Source: Winogradskyella haliclonae (GTDB lineage Bacteria > Bacteroidota > Bacteroidia > Flavobacteriales > Flavobacteriaceae). Taken from it: a DNA stretch of 64,000 bases. The translations under genes and the position numbers were made by a program. Shown one piece after another: positions 8,607-18,218 of the stretch (within the stretch, counting starts at the first letter, position 1; the number at the start of each line of letters is the position of its first letter). The notes under the pieces were generated by a model. It had not been told where the DNA came from. It made no database searches and saw nothing but the letters and a program-made list of their open reading frames with translations. The stretch spans positions 62,001 to 126,000 of the forward strand of contig NZ_BMDQ01000004.1 in NCBI RefSeq assembly GCF_014635865.1, written 5' to 3'.

Positions 8607-9158
8607 TTAGTTCTTTTTAAAAGGTAATCCTAGTTCTGTTAAAAGTGATTTTGCTTCCTTATCAGTATCAGCAGATGTTACAAACGTAATATCCATACCA
8701 GAAATTCTGTTGATTTTATCAATATCAATCTCTGGGAAGATGATTTGCTCTGTAATACCTAAGTTGTAATTTCCACGACCATCAAAACCATTAGCTTTAA
8801 TACCGTTAAAATCTCTTACTCGTGGTAAAGCTGAAGTTACTAAGCGGTCTAAGAATTCATACATTTGTTCACCTCTTAATGTTACCATAGCGCCAATTGG
8901 CATACCTTTACGTAACTTAAAAGATGCTACATCCTTTTTTGATAATGTAGGAATCGCTTTTTGACCAGAAATTTTAGTTAATTCTTCGACCGCGTGGTCA
9001 ACTAATTTCTTATCTGCTACAGCAGCACCAACACCTCTAGAGATAACTATCTTAGTAAGTTTAGGCACTTGCATTACATTTTTGTAACCAAATTCTTCTG
9101 TAAGAGCAGTAACAACTCTGTCCTTGTACTCTTGTTTTAATCTTGCAACGTAAGCCAT
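8607..9158 (-). CDS. rplE: 50S ribosomal protein L5
   Basis: L5 binds 5S rRNA and contacts the 30S head. The 183-residue protein has the conserved N-terminal block [20 protein letters not shown], the central [23 protein letters not shown], and the C-terminal [20 protein letters not shown] plus [18 protein letters not shown]. Length is normal. It lies 2 bases from both rplX and rpsN, implying tight translational coupling. Confidence 0.97.
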   Translation of the reverse strand: MAYVARLKQEYKDRVVTALTEEFGYKNVMQVPKLTKIVISRGVGAAVADKKLVDHAVEELTKISGQKAIPTLSKKDVASFKLRKGMPIGAMVTLRGEQMYEFLDRLVTSALPRVRDFNGIKANGFDGRGNYNLGITEQIIFPEIDIDKINRISGMDITFVTSADTDKEAKSLLTELGLPFKKN

Positions 9159-9160
9159 AA

Positions 9161-9472
9161 CTAAATTACTTCATTAGATTTTTTAGAAAATCTCACTTTA
9201 TTATCGCCATCCATTTTGTAACCTACTCGTGTCGTTTCTCCTTTACCTGTTAATAAAGATAAATTTGATACGTGGATAGCTGCTTCTTTCTCTATGATAC
9301 CACCTTGAGGACTTTGTGCACTTGGCTTAGTGTGTTTCTTTACCATGTTCACACCTTCTACGATGGCTTTATTCTTTTCCTTTAATACTTTAAGCACTTT
9401 ACCTTCAGAACCTTTATGGTCTCCAGCTATTACTTTTACAGTATCTCCAGTTTTTATTTTAAGCTTTATCAT
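9161..9472 (-). CDS. rplX: 50S ribosomal protein L24
   Basis: L24 is an assembly initiator of the 50S subunit. The 103-residue product contains the KOW motif near its start ([20 protein letters not shown]), followed by [14 protein letters not shown] and [18 protein letters not shown], all diagnostic. Length is typical. It is 13 bases after rplN and 2 before rplE. Confidence 0.97.
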   Translation of the reverse strand: MIKLKIKTGDTVKVIAGDHKGSEGKVLKVLKEKNKAIVEGVNMVKKHTKPSAQSPQGGIIEKEAAIHVSNLSLLTGKGETTRVGYKMDGDNKVRFSKKSNEVI

Positions 9473-9485
9473 TTTTCTTAATGTA

Positions 9486-9854
9486 TTAAAGCACCTCAGG
9501 TGCTAATGATACAATTTTCATGAATTGTTTATCACGAAGCTCTCTTGCTACTGGTCCAAAAACACGTGTTCCTCTCATTTCACCCGTTGGGTTTAAAAGT
9601 ACACATGCGTTATCATCAAAACGGATATAAGATCCATCAGGACGTCTAACTTCTTTTGCAGTACGTACAACAACCGCTGTAGAAACAGCTCCTTTTTTGA
9701 TGTTACCATTAGGTGTTGCAGCTTTTACTGAAACTACAATTTTGTCTCCAACTGATGCGTAACGTCTTTTTGTACCTCCAAGAACACGGATAGTTAATAC
9801 TTCCTTTGCTCCTGTGTTGTCAGCTACTTTTAATCTTGATTCTTGTTGTACCAT
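9486..9854 (-). CDS. rplN: 50S ribosomal protein L14
   Basis: L14 forms intersubunit bridges and is the docking site of the silencing factor RsfS. The 122-residue protein starts [20 protein letters not shown] and includes [14 protein letters not shown], the PROSITE-like L14 core [21 protein letters not shown], and [20 protein letters not shown]. Length matches the family exactly. It is 2 bases after rpsQ. Confidence 0.98.
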   Translation of the reverse strand: MVQQESRLKVADNTGAKEVLTIRVLGGTKRRYASVGDKIVVSVKAATPNGNIKKGAVSTAVVVRTAKEVRRPDGSYIRFDDNACVLLNPTGEMRGTRVFGPVARELRDKQFMKIVSLAPEVL

Positions 9855-9856
9855 AA

Positions 9857-10114
9857 TTACTTCGCTCTTTCAATTATTTCTACTAATCTCCAACATTTAG
9901 ACTTACTTAAAGGTCTTGTTTCCATGATCTTTACAGTATCTCCGATATTGCAGTCGTTTGTTTCGTCATGAGCAACATATTTCTTTGTTTTCAAAACGAA
10001 TTTTCCATACATAGGGTGCTTTACCTTTTTTACTTCGGCAACTACGATTGACTTTTGCATTTTATTGCTAGTCACTACTCCTATACGTTCTTTTCTTAAA
10101 TTTCTTTTTTCCAT
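9857..10114 (-). CDS. rpsQ: 30S ribosomal protein S17
   Basis: S17 is a primary 16S rRNA binding protein with an OB fold. The 85-residue product reads [20 protein letters not shown] with the conserved [20 protein letters not shown] and the C-terminal block [20 protein letters not shown] then [13 protein letters not shown]. Length is normal. It is 17 bases after rpmC and 2 before rplN. Confidence 0.97.
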   Translation of the reverse strand: MEKRNLRKERIGVVTSNKMQKSIVVAEVKKVKHPMYGKFVLKTKKYVAHDETNDCNIGDTVKIMETRPLSKSKCWRLVEIIERAK

Positions 10115-10131
10115 CTTTCAGCAGAATACAA

Positions 10132-10320
10132 TTAGTCTTGTCTATTAGTTAACTCTGTTGCTATACGAGCTACGGTACGTCTTACGTTACGTAACTGAAT
10201 AGGATTCTCTAGAGGAGATATAGCATGTGCCATTTTAAGGTCTGTATAACTCTTTTTTGTCTCACCAAGTTTCTCTTGTAACTCAGCTGTAGATAGCTTT
10301 TTAATTTCTGATTGCTTCAT
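10132..10320 (-). CDS. rpmC: 50S ribosomal protein L29
   Basis: L29 lies at the tunnel exit, where signal recognition particle and trigger factor dock. The 62-residue product is a two-helix protein with the pattern MKQSEIKKLSTAELQEKLGE, LKMAHAISPLENPIQLRNVR and RTVARIATELTNRQD, matching L29. It is 11 bases after rplP and 17 before rpsQ. Confidence 0.96.
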   Translation of the reverse strand: MKQSEIKKLSTAELQEKLGETKKSYTDLKMAHAISPLENPIQLRNVRRTVARIATELTNRQD

Positions 10321-10331
10321 AATACTTTTTA

Positions 10332-10751
10332 TTAAGCTTCGTAATCTCTAGCTATGATAAACTTAGTTTTAACTGGAAGTTTTTGTGCTGCTAAACGTAA
10401 TGCTTCTTGAGCTACGTCTAATGGCACTCCACTTACTTCAAATAAAACACGACCTGGTTTTACAACTGCTGCCCAATATTCTACAGCACCTTTACCTTTA
10501 CCCATACGTACTTCAAGAGGTTTCTTTGTGATAGGCTTGTCTGGAAATATTTTAATCCATAACGATCCTTCTCTCTTCATGTAACGAGTAGCTGCAATAC
10601 GCGCTGCTTCTATTTGACGTGCAGTAATGAACGTAGAATCTAGGGCTTTGATACCGAAAGTTCCATTTGATAACAAGTGACCTCTTCCAGAGTTTCCTTT
10701 CATACGTCCTTTTTGCTGCTTACGAAATTTTGTTCTTTTAGGCTGTAACAT
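10332..10751 (-). CDS. rplP: 50S ribosomal protein L16
   Basis: L16 positions tRNA at the A and P sites. The 139-residue protein starts [20 protein letters not shown], with [20 protein letters not shown], the basic [20 protein letters not shown] and the glycine-rich [20 protein letters not shown] that are hallmarks of L16. Length is normal. It follows rpsC after 22 bases. Confidence 0.98.
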   Translation of the reverse strand: MLQPKRTKFRKQQKGRMKGNSGRGHLLSNGTFGIKALDSTFITARQIEAARIAATRYMKREGSLWIKIFPDKPITKKPLEVRMGKGKGAVEYWAAVVKPGRVLFEVSGVPLDVAQEALRLAAQKLPVKTKFIIARDYEA

Positions 10752-10773
10752 TTTCCTTCTTTACTTTAAAAAA

Positions 10774-11496
10774 TTACTTTCTACGACGTTGGTTTCCGCC
10801 TTTTTTGGCACCGCCACGTCCACCTTTTCCTTTTTGTTTAGAAAGGCCTACTAATGGAGAAAGTTCTCTTTTCCCATAAACTTCACCTTTCATAATCCAA
10901 ACCTTAACACCTAATCTACCATAAGTAGTATGTGCTTCAACTAAAGCGTAATCGATATCTGCTCTAAATGTAGATAACGGAATACGTCCTTCTTTGTAGT
11001 GCTCAGAACGTGCCATTTCAGCACCATTTAAACGACCACTAATTTGGATTTTGATTCCTTCAGCATTCATACGCATTGCCGCAGCAATAGCCATCTTAAT
11101 TGCACGTCTGTATGAAATTCTACTTTCAATCTGACGAGCTACAGAAGCTCCTACTAGATACGCATCTAACTCAGGTCTCTTAATTTCAAAGATGTTCAAC
11201 TGAACTTCTTTTCCTGTAATTTTTTTAAGCTCTTCTTTTAACTTGTCTACTTCCTGACCGCCTTTACCGATAATAATACCAGGTCTTGCAGTAGTAATAG
11301 TAACGGTTACAAGTTTAAGCGTACGCTCAATAATTACTCTAGACACACTTGCTTTTGATAAACGAGCGTGAACATACTTTCTAATCTTATCGTCTTCGGC
11401 TAACTTGTCTCCATAGTCATTACCACCGTACCAGTTAGATTCCCATCCTCTGATAATACCTAAACGATTTCCGATTGGATTTGTCTTTTGTCCCAT
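10774..11496 (-). CDS. rpsC: 30S ribosomal protein S3
   Basis: S3 lines the mRNA entry channel and has helicase activity with S4 and S5. The 240-residue product has the N-terminal [20 protein letters not shown], a KH type II domain with the GxxG loop in [17 protein letters not shown], and the C-terminal domain with [20 protein letters not shown] and [14 protein letters not shown]. The Lys/Gly/Arg-rich tail ends NQRRRK. Spacing is 9 bases from rplV. Confidence 0.98.
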   Translation of the reverse strand: MGQKTNPIGNRLGIIRGWESNWYGGNDYGDKLAEDDKIRKYVHARLSKASVSRVIIERTLKLVTVTITTARPGIIIGKGGQEVDKLKEELKKITGKEVQLNIFEIKRPELDAYLVGASVARQIESRISYRRAIKMAIAAAMRMNAEGIKIQISGRLNGAEMARSEHYKEGRIPLSTFRADIDYALVEAHTTYGRLGVKVWIMKGEVYGKRELSPLVGLSKQKGKGGRGGAKKGGNQRRRK

Positions 11497-11505
11497 ATCT
11501 CTATC

Positions 11506-11913
11506 TTAGCTTTGTGTTTTGTTTAATGAATCTACCACAACTGTTACATGGTTAGATCTTTTTCTAATTCTATGTGCTCTACCTTGAGGTGCTGGACGCA
11601 GTCTTTTTAACATTGTACCACCATCTACTCTAATTTCTTTTATAAATAAATTAGCTTCCTCAATATCAGCGTCTTCATTTTTAGCTTGCCAGTTTGCGAT
11701 TGCAGACAATAACAATTTCTCTAGACGACGTGATGCCTCTTTTGGGCTAAATCTAAGAATCTGAAGAGCTTGCTCTGCCTTTTTACCTCTCACTAAATCT
11801 GCTACTAAGCGCATTTTACGTGGTGATGTAGGACAGTTATTTAGCTTAGCAAAAGCAACTTGCTTTTTCTCTGCCTTAATGGCATCTGCCATTTGTTTTT
11901 TACGACTTCCCAT
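11506..11913 (-). CDS. rplV: 50S ribosomal protein L22
   Basis: L22 lines the exit tunnel near the macrolide site. The 135-residue product has a basic N-terminal extension, then [20 protein letters not shown] and the C-terminal hairpin segment [20 protein letters not shown] followed by NHVTVVVD. The tunnel loop appears complete, with no insertions or deletions of the kind associated with macrolide resistance. It is 5 bases after rpsS. Confidence 0.97.
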   Translation of the reverse strand: MGSRKKQMADAIKAEKKQVAFAKLNNCPTSPRKMRLVADLVRGKKAEQALQILRFSPKEASRRLEKLLLSAIANWQAKNEDADIEEANLFIKEIRVDGGTMLKRLRPAPQGRAHRIRKRSNHVTVVVDSLNKTQS

Positions 11914-11918
11914 GATTC

Positions 11919-12197
11919 TTATTTTTTACCTTTATTTTTTGCACCTGCATGACCACGGAATGATCTTGTTGGTGAAAATTCTCCTAACTTATGACCTACC
12001 ATGTTCTCAGTAACATATACTGGAACAAATTGACGACCATTATGTACAGCTATGGTTTGACCAACGAAATCTGGAGAAATCATAGATGCTCTAGACCAAG
12101 TTTTGATAACTGTCTTTTTATTTGAAGCTACATTTTCTGCAACTTTCTTTTCTAATTTATAATGGATGTAAGGTCCTTTTTTTAATGAACGTGCCAT
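11919..12197 (-). CDS. rpsS: 30S ribosomal protein S19
   Basis: S19 forms a head complex with S13. The 92-residue protein starts [19 protein letters not shown] and contains the S19 signature [40 protein letters not shown] and [14 protein letters not shown]. Length is as expected. It is 13 bases after rplB and 5 before rplV. Confidence 0.98.
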   Translation of the reverse strand: MARSLKKGPYIHYKLEKKVAENVASNKKTVIKTWSRASMISPDFVGQTIAVHNGRQFVPVYVTENMVGHKLGEFSPTRSFRGHAGAKNKGKK

Positions 12198-12210
12198 ACT
12201 ACTTTCTTAA

Positions 12211-13038
12211 TTATTTCTTTCTACGTTCTACAATGTACTTATTACTCGCTTTGGTCTTAGAACGTGTTCTATAACCTTTAGCAGGAATACCATTTCTTGA
12301 TCTTGGGTGTCCTCCTGAAGATTTACCTTCACCACCACCCATTGGGTGATCAACTGGATTCATTACTACCGGTCTAGTTCTTGGACGTCTTCCTAACCAT
12401 CTACTTCTACCTGCTTTACCAGATACTAGTAATTGATGGTCTGAGTTAGAAACTACACCTATAGTTGCCATAGCGTTTACAAGAATCATTCTTGTTTCAC
12501 CAGATGGCAATTTAACAGTAGCAAACTTACCGTCTCTTGCCATTAATTGTGCAAACGCTCCAGCGCTACGTGCCATAACAGCACCTTGACCTGGACGTAA
12601 CTCAATACAAGAGATAATAGTACCTAATGGTATTTCACTTAATGGCATTGCATTTCCAATTTCTGGAGCTACACCTGTTTCACCAGAAACAATTTTTTGA
12701 CCTACTTGTAAACCATTTTGAGCGATAACGTAACGCTTCTCACCATCTTGGTAGTTTAATAGGGCAATAAATGCTGTTCTGTTTGGATCGTACTCGATAG
12801 ACTTAACTTCTGCTGGAATTCCAGTTTTGTTACGTTTAAAATCGATAATACGATACTTTTTCTTGTGACCACCACCAATATAGCGCATGGTCATTTTTCC
12901 TTGACTGTTTCTACCACCAGACCTTTTTTTCGGAGCAAGCAAGCTTTTCTCCGGCTTATCAGTAGTAATGGCGTCAAATCCATTAACTACTCTAAATCGC
13001 TGGGCTGATGTAATCGGTTTTAATTTTCTTACTGACAT
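12211..13038 (-). CDS. rplB: 50S ribosomal protein L2
   Basis: L2 is essential for subunit association and peptidyl transfer. The 275-residue product has the OB and SH3-like folds, including [20 protein letters not shown] and [20 protein letters not shown]. The C-terminal block [20 protein letters not shown] contains the conserved His implicated in peptidyl-transferase activity. Length is standard. It is 10 bases after rplW. Confidence 0.98.
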   Translation of the reverse strand: MSVRKLKPITSAQRFRVVNGFDAITTDKPEKSLLAPKKRSGGRNSQGKMTMRYIGGGHKKKYRIIDFKRNKTGIPAEVKSIEYDPNRTAFIALLNYQDGEKRYVIAQNGLQVGQKIVSGETGVAPEIGNAMPLSEIPLGTIISCIELRPGQGAVMARSAGAFAQLMARDGKFATVKLPSGETRMILVNAMATIGVVSNSDHQLLVSGKAGRSRWLGRRPRTRPVVMNPVDHPMGGGEGKSSGGHPRSRNGIPAKGYRTRSKTKASNKYIVERRKK

Positions 13039-13048
13039 TGATGTCTAA

Positions 13049-13339
13049 TTACATGTTAGCGTATAAATCTATTGTTTCACCTTCCGCCAGTTGTACAATT
13101 GCCTTTTTAACAGCATTTGTTTTACCATGTTGCACACCAGTTTTTGTATACTTAGTCTTGCGATCTGGACGGACATTTATTGTGCGAACTTTTTCAACAG
13201 AAACTCCATAAGCAGCTTCAACTGCTTTTTTGATTTCTACCTTGTTCGCCTTTGTATTCACCTCAAATGCATATGCATTAAGCACCTCGCTTTGCATGGT
13301 TGCTTTTTCAGTGATTATCGGTTTTATTAAGATACTCAT
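13049..13339 (-). CDS. rplW: 50S ribosomal protein L23
   Basis: L23 is the main docking site for trigger factor and signal recognition particle at the tunnel exit. The 96-residue protein begins MSILIKPIITEKATMQSEVL and has AYAFEVNTKANKVEIKKAVE and VEKVRTINVRPDRKTKYTKT, the core of the family. Length is typical. It is 6 bases after rplD and 10 before rplB. Confidence 0.97.
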   Translation of the reverse strand: MSILIKPIITEKATMQSEVLNAYAFEVNTKANKVEIKKAVEAAYGVSVEKVRTINVRPDRKTKYTKTGVQHGKTNAVKKAIVQLAEGETIDLYANM

Positions 13340-13345
13340 CGTGTT

Positions 13346-13975
13346 CTATTTACTTAAATTCGTTTCAATTCCTTCTAATGCACCTTCTAAAAGAACAACT
13401 TTATTAGCGTTCATTATTTTGTAAGTGCTTAATTCTGAAGAAGTTATAACTTCAGAGCGTTTTAAATTGCGCGACGACAAATATACATTATTATTTGAGC
13501 CACCCAACACAAACAGTGTTTTTTTGTTTTCTACCTCTAAGGCTTTCAACACATTAACAAAATTCTTAGTTTGTGGTGTTTCGAAACTAAAGTCCTCTAA
13601 CACAACAATTGAGTCTTGATTTGCCTTTATGCTTAGTGCAGATTTACGTGCCAAACGCTTAACGTTTTTGTTAAGTTTAAACCCGTAATTTCTTGGTCTT
13701 GGTCCAAACATACGTCCACCACCTTTAAATACACCAGACTTAATAGAACCAGCACGTGCTGTACCTGTTCCTTTTTGTTTTTTAATCTTACGTGTACTAC
13801 CAGCAATTTCTGCACGCTCTTTAGCTTTATGCGTTCCTTGTCTTTGATTAGCCAAGTATTGCTTAACATCTAAATATACAGCGTGGTTGTTTGGTTCAAT
13901 AGCGAATACGCCTTTAGAAAGCTCAGCTTTTCTACCCGTATCTTTTCCGTTTATATCTAAAACTGCTACCTTCAT
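13346..13975 (-). CDS. rplD: 50S ribosomal protein L4
   Basis: L4 reaches into the exit tunnel and, in E. coli, also represses the S10 operon. The 209-residue product has the tunnel-loop segment KIKKQKGTGTARAGSIKSGV and GGRMFGPRPRNYGFKLNKNV, followed by ALSIKANQDSIVVLEDF. Length is normal. Its start overlaps the rplC stop by one base (TAATG), which indicates translational coupling with L3. Confidence 0.97.
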   Translation of the reverse strand: MKVAVLDINGKDTGRKAELSKGVFAIEPNNHAVYLDVKQYLANQRQGTHKAKERAEIAGSTRKIKKQKGTGTARAGSIKSGVFKGGGRMFGPRPRNYGFKLNKNVKRLARKSALSIKANQDSIVVLEDFSFETPQTKNFVNVLKALEVENKKTLFVLGGSNNNVYLSSRNLKRSEVITSSELSTYKIMNANKVVLLEGALEGIETNLSK

Positions 13976-14592
13976 TACTTCTGAATAATTACATAAGAGT
14001 TTTTATGTCCAGGGACACAACCTTTAACTACAAGTAAGTTCTTTTCTGGAACGACTTTATAAACTCTTAAATTTTGAACTTTAACTGTTTCACCACCCAT
14101 TCTTCCGGCCATCTTCATTCCTTTGAATACTCTCGCAGGATAAGAAGCTGCACCAATAGAACCAGGAGCTCTTAAACGGTTGTGTTGACCATGCGTTGCT
14201 TGACCTACACCACCAAAATTATGACGCTTTACAACACCTTGAAAACCTTTACCTTTTGAAGTACCTGCTACATCAACAAATTCTCCTTCAATAAAGTGCT
14301 CTACTGTGATTGCATCACCTAACTTGTACTCCTCATCAAAACCTTTGAATTCAGCAACTTTGCGCTTTACAGAAGTACCCGCTTTTTTAGCATGACCTAA
14401 GTCTGCTTTAGTAGCGCTTTTTTCTGTCGCGTCATCGAAACCTAATTGTAGTGCACTATAACCGTCCACTTCTTCAGTTCTGACTTGGGTAACGATACAT
14501 GGGCCAGCTTCGATAACTGTACATGGAATGTTTTTTCCATTCTCGTCGAAGATGCTGGTCATACCGATTTTTTTTCCAATTAACCCAGACAT
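13975..14592 (-). CDS. rplC: 50S ribosomal protein L3
   Basis: L3 starts 50S assembly and reaches the peptidyl-transferase centre. The 205-residue product starts [20 protein letters not shown]; the extended loop [20 protein letters not shown] followed by [20 protein letters not shown] and [20 protein letters not shown] is diagnostic and includes the Gln that is methylated in E. coli. A 120-base gap with a hairpin separates it from rpsJ; the stop overlaps the rplD start. Confidence 0.98.
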   Translation of the reverse strand: MSGLIGKKIGMTSIFDENGKNIPCTVIEAGPCIVTQVRTEEVDGYSALQLGFDDATEKSATKADLGHAKKAGTSVKRKVAEFKGFDEEYKLGDAITVEHFIEGEFVDVAGTSKGKGFQGVVKRHNFGGVGQATHGQHNRLRAPGSIGAASYPARVFKGMKMAGRMGGETVKVQNLRVYKVVPEKNLLVVKGCVPGHKNSYVIIQK

Positions 14593-14625
14593 ATTTAATT
14601 TATTTAATTATTAATTCTTATTTAA

Positions 14626-14660
14626 AATTCAAGGCTGAAAATACGTTTCAGCCTTGAATT
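14626..14660 (-). terminator. Strong hairpin between rpsJ and rplC (attenuator or partial terminator)
   Basis: A perfect 15-base inverted repeat, AATTCAAGGCTGAAA (14626-14640) and TTTCAGCCTTGAATT (14646-14660), encloses a five-base loop. On the minus strand the stem is followed by TTTTAAATAAG, a short T run. It splits the S10 segment after rpsJ. No good TAnnTTTG promoter is visible between it and rplC, so complete termination would leave rplC unexpressed; attenuation or RNA processing is likelier. Confidence 0.6.
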
Positions 14661-14712
14661 GTATTTTTTCCGTTTTTCCCTTGCTCGCAGCTCAGGACAT
14701 GTTTAGTTCAAA

Positions 14713-15018
14713 TTACACTTTGATTTCTACTTCAACGCCACTTGGTAATTCAAGCTTCATTAAGGCATCAATCGTCTTAGAAGATGAAGAGTAGATATCT
14801 AATAACCTCTTATAAGAGCTTAATTGAAATTGTTCTCTTGACTTCTTATTTACGTGTGGTGAACGTAACACCGTGAAAATTTTCTTGTGCGTTGGTAATG
14901 GAATTGGACCCGTTACAACAGCACCAGTACTCTTTACTGTTTTTACAATCTTATCAGCAGACTTGTCAACTAAATTATGATCGTAAGACTTTAATTTTAT
15001 TCTAATTTTCTGACTCAT
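14713..15018 (-). CDS. rpsJ: 30S ribosomal protein S10
   Basis: S10 is a head protein that also serves in transcription antitermination as NusE. The 101-residue protein begins [20 protein letters not shown] and contains [20 protein letters not shown] followed by [20 protein letters not shown], the conserved signature. It directly follows fusA (12 bases), with no tuf gene between them, and is separated from rplC by 120 bases and a hairpin. Confidence 0.98.
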   Translation of the reverse strand: MSQKIRIKLKSYDHNLVDKSADKIVKTVKSTGAVVTGPIPLPTHKKIFTVLRSPHVNKKSREQFQLSSYKRLLDIYSSSSKTIDALMKLELPSGVEVEIKV

Positions 15019-15030
15019 TTTCTTTTAGTT

Positions 15031-17157
15031 TTAAGCTTCTACGCCTTTAGCTGCTTTGATTACTTCTTCTGATATATTTTGAGGAGTCTCCGCATAATGA
15101 GAGAATTCCATAGTTGATGTCGCTCTACCTGAAGATAATGTTCTTAATGTAGTTACATAACCAAACATTTCAGATAATGGCACTGTAGCTTTCACAGTTT
15201 TAGCACCAGCTCTATCACCCATATCACTTACTTGACCACGACGACGGTTTAAGTCACCTACGATATCACCCATATTTTCTTCGGGAGTGATAACTTCAAG
15301 TTTCATGATTGGCTCCATAATTACAGCTTTTGCGGCTTTTGCAGCAGCTTTAAATCCTAATTTAGCAGCCAATTCGAATGATAACTGATCAGAATCTACA
15401 TCATGGTAAGACCCATCTTTTAATGTCACTTTCATAGCATCTACTTCGTAACCTGCTAATGGACCGTTAATCATTGCTTGTTTGAATCCTTTTTCAATTG
15501 AAGGGATAAATTCTTTAGGAACATTACCACCTTTAATAATAGACTCAAACTGAAGACCTACTTGACCTTCATCAGCTGGCTCAACTGTAAATACAATATC
15601 TGCAAACTTACCACGACCACCAGATTGTTTTTTGTAAACTTCTCTATGATCTGCAGCTCTTGTTATAGCTTCTTTGTACTCTACTTGTGGTTGACCTTGG
15701 TTAACCTCAACTTTGAACTCACGTCTTAAACGATCTACAATAATATCTAAGTGAAGCTCACCCATACCAGAAATGATAGTCTGACCTGACGCTTCGTCTG
15801 TACGCACTGTAAACGTTGGATCTTCTTCAGCTAATTTCGCTAAAGACAAACCTAACTTATCTACATCTGCCTTAGTCTTAGGCTCAACCGCAATACCAAT
15901 TACTGGATCCGGGAAATCCATAGATTCTAATACAATAGGATGTTTTTCATCAGACATAGTATCACCTGTCTTGATATCTTTAAACCCTACTGCTGCTCCA
16001 ATATCACCTGCTTCGATGTACTCAATAGCATTTTGCTTATTAGAGTGCATTTGATAGATACGAGAGATACGTTCTTTTTTACCTGAACGATTGTTTAATA
16101 TATATGAACCTGCATCTAAACGACCAGAGTAAGCTCTAAAGAATGCTAAACGACCAACAAAAGGATCTGTAGCAATTTTAAATGCTAAAGCAGCAAATGG
16201 TTCTTTAACATCTGGCTTACGAATTTCTTCTTGCTCTGTTTCAGGATTCACACCTGTGATACCTTCTTTATCTACTGGAGAAGGCAAATAACGACATACA
16301 GCATCTAATAAGAATTGTACACCTTTATTTTTGAATGCAGAACCACAAATCATAGGAATGATAGACATATCCATAACAGCAGCTCTAAGTGCAGCATGCA
16401 CTTCGTCTTCTGTAATAGAATCTTCATCTTCCATGAATTTTTCTAATAAATTTTCGTCATAAGCAGCAACCTCTTCAATAAGTTTGCCTCTTAATTCAGC
16501 TGCTTCTGCTTTTAATTCTTCTGGAATATCAATAATATCGAAAGTTGACCCTTGAGTCTCATCATGCCAAACAATGGCACGGTTCTTCACTAAATCAACA
16601 ATACCTTTAAAATCTGCTTCATCACCAATGTTCATTACAATTGGCACCGCATTAGACCCTAACATATCTTTAACCTGCTGGCAAACATTCATAAAGTTAG
16701 ACCCTTGACGGTCCATTTTATTTACGAAACCAATACGAGGTACTTTATAGTTATCAGCTAGTCTCCAGTTAGTTTCTGATTGTGGCTCAACACCATCAAC
16801 AGCACTAAATAAGAATACTAAACCATCTAATACACGTAAAGAACGGTTTACCTCAACCGTAAAATCAACGTGACCAGGAGTATCTATTATATTGAAGTGA
16901 TACCCTTTAGTCTCAGGAGTTGGTTGCCCATTGTTAGTTGGGAACTTCCACTCACAAGTTGTAGCAGCAGATGTAATTGTAATACCCCTCTCTTGCTCTT
17001 GCTCCATCCAGTCCATTGTTGCAGCACCATCATGTACTTCACCTATTTTGTGAGACACACCTGTATAATAAAGGATACGCTCTGTAGTCGTAGTTTTTCC
17101 AGCATCAATATGTGCTGCAATACCTATATTTCTTGTAAATTTTAAATCTCTTGCCAT
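15031..17157 (-). CDS. fusA: Translation elongation factor G
   Basis: EF-G is the GTPase that drives ribosomal translocation. The 708-residue product has the G domain with [19 protein letters not shown], the switch region [19 protein letters not shown] and NKMDRQG, followed by domains II to V; the late region contains [19 protein letters not shown] and the C-terminal [15 protein letters not shown]. Length is canonical and all GTP-binding motifs are intact. It lies 6 bases after rpsG and 12 before rpsJ. Confidence 0.98.
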   Translation of the reverse strand: MARDLKFTRNIGIAAHIDAGKTTTTERILYYTGVSHKIGEVHDGAATMDWMEQEQERGITITSAATTCEWKFPTNNGQPTPETKGYHFNIIDTPGHVDFTVEVNRSLRVLDGLVFLFSAVDGVEPQSETNWRLADNYKVPRIGFVNKMDRQGSNFMNVCQQVKDMLGSNAVPIVMNIGDEADFKGIVDLVKNRAIVWHDETQGSTFDIIDIPEELKAEAAELRGKLIEEVAAYDENLLEKFMEDEDSITEDEVHAALRAAVMDMSIIPMICGSAFKNKGVQFLLDAVCRYLPSPVDKEGITGVNPETEQEEIRKPDVKEPFAALAFKIATDPFVGRLAFFRAYSGRLDAGSYILNNRSGKKERISRIYQMHSNKQNAIEYIEAGDIGAAVGFKDIKTGDTMSDEKHPIVLESMDFPDPVIGIAVEPKTKADVDKLGLSLAKLAEEDPTFTVRTDEASGQTIISGMGELHLDIIVDRLRREFKVEVNQGQPQVEYKEAITRAADHREVYKKQSGGRGKFADIVFTVEPADEGQVGLQFESIIKGGNVPKEFIPSIEKGFKQAMINGPLAGYEVDAMKVTLKDGSYHDVDSDQLSFELAAKLGFKAAAKAAKAVIMEPIMKLEVITPEENMGDIVGDLNRRRGQVSDMGDRAGAKTVKATVPLSEMFGYVTTLRTLSSGRATSTMEFSHYAETPQNISEEVIKAAKGVEA

Positions 17158-17163
17158 TTCTTA

Positions 17164-17640
17164 TTAAAATCTAAAGTGTGAGAATGCTTTGTTTGCTTCA
17201 GCCATTTTGTGAGTATCTACTCTTTTCTTAACAGCTGCACCTTCTTCTTTAGCAGCTGCTAAAATTTCTGATGCTAAACGTTGTGCCATAGATTTCTCGT
17301 TTCTTTTTCGAGCATAACCTATTAGCCACTTCATTGCTGTAGAAACTTTACGGTCTGGACGAATTTGCATTGGAATTTGAAATGTTGCACCACCTACTCT
17401 ACGACTACGTACTTCTACGTGAGGCATAACGTTAGATAAAGCATCTTTCCATGTTTCTAATGCTGTTTTTTCGTCATCTGTTTTCTTTTCTTCTACGATA
17501 TCTATTGCATCGTAAAACACTTTAAACGCCACAGACTTCTTTCCATCCCACATCATCATGTTAACGAAACGCGTTACTAACTGATCGTTAAACTTTGGGT
17601 CTGGTAAAAGAGGCCTTTTTTTCGCTTGTCTTTTTCTCAT
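17164..17640 (-). CDS. rpsG: 30S ribosomal protein S7
   Basis: S7 starts assembly of the 30S head and lies at the E site. The 158-residue product begins [20 protein letters not shown], with [20 protein letters not shown], the signature [20 protein letters not shown] and [20 protein letters not shown]. Length is typical. It is 22 bases after rpsL and 6 before fusA, the classic str order. Confidence 0.98.
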   Translation of the reverse strand: MRKRQAKKRPLLPDPKFNDQLVTRFVNMMMWDGKKSVAFKVFYDAIDIVEEKKTDDEKTALETWKDALSNVMPHVEVRSRRVGGATFQIPMQIRPDRKVSTAMKWLIGYARKRNEKSMAQRLASEILAAAKEEGAAVKKRVDTHKMAEANKAFSHFRF

Positions 17641-17662
17641 GTCTTCTTCTTAAAGTTTTTAA

Positions 17663-18037
17663 TTACTTCTTAGGGCGTTTTGCACCATACTTAGATCTAC
17701 GTTGAGTCCTTCCAGCAACACCTGCTGTATCCAAAGCACCACGAACGATGTGATATCTAACACCTGGCAAATCTTTTACCCTTCCACCTCTAACCAATAC
17801 TATCGAGTGCTCTTGTAAGTTGTGACCTTCTCCACCGATGTATGCATTAACCTCGTTTCCGTTTGTTAAACGAACCCTTGCTACCTTACGCATTGCTGAG
17901 TTTGGTTTCTTAGGTGTCGTTGTATAAACACGAGTACATACACCACGTCTCTGAGGACACGAATCTAAAGCAGCCGATTTACTCTTCTTGGTTATTTTGG
18001 CTCTTCCTTTTCGTACTAATTGTGAAATTGTTGGCAT
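17663..18037 (-). CDS. rpsL: 30S ribosomal protein S12
   Basis: S12 monitors codon-anticodon pairing at the decoding site. The 124-residue product starts [20 protein letters not shown] and contains both loops linked to streptomycin response, [19 protein letters not shown] and [17 protein letters not shown]. Both key lysines are present, so no resistance substitution is visible. It is the first gene of the superoperon, with a promoter 45 bases upstream. Confidence 0.98.
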   Translation of the reverse strand: MPTISQLVRKGRAKITKKSKSAALDSCPQRRGVCTRVYTTTPKKPNSAMRKVARVRLTNGNEVNAYIGGEGHNLQEHSIVLVRGGRVKDLPGVRYHIVRGALDTAGVAGRTQRRSKYGAKRPKK

Positions 18038-18081
18038 ATATTTCTATATAAATTTTTGTTAACCCTCTCTTTTGAGGGCTG

Positions 18082-18112
18082 CAAAGGTAGAAATATATCT
18101 TTATTATTCAAA
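18082..18112 (-). promoter_or_regulatory. Main promoter of the str ribosomal operon
   Basis: On the minus strand TTTG (plus 18109-18112) and TACCTTTG (plus 18082-18089) are separated by exactly 19 bases. This is a full match to the published Bacteroidota consensus TTTG-N19-TAnnTTTG. Transcription should begin near 18077, leaving a leader of about 40 bases with a small GC-rich hairpin (CCCTC/GAGGG, 18063-18078) right at the start. Confidence 0.88.
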
Positions 18113-18218
18113 TAGTTGTCAATTAATTTTACAAAGAAAATTCTATATTAAATTTTTGACTATACAATTAAATGTATTTTTACGTTGTCTAATAGAAATT
18201 GTTTTCAATATATCCTGT

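Noticed and set aside
18072..18218. 49-residue N-terminal extension of the BamA/TamA-like gene
   Set aside because: It would place the start in the divergent str promoter and hide an otherwise good signal peptide.
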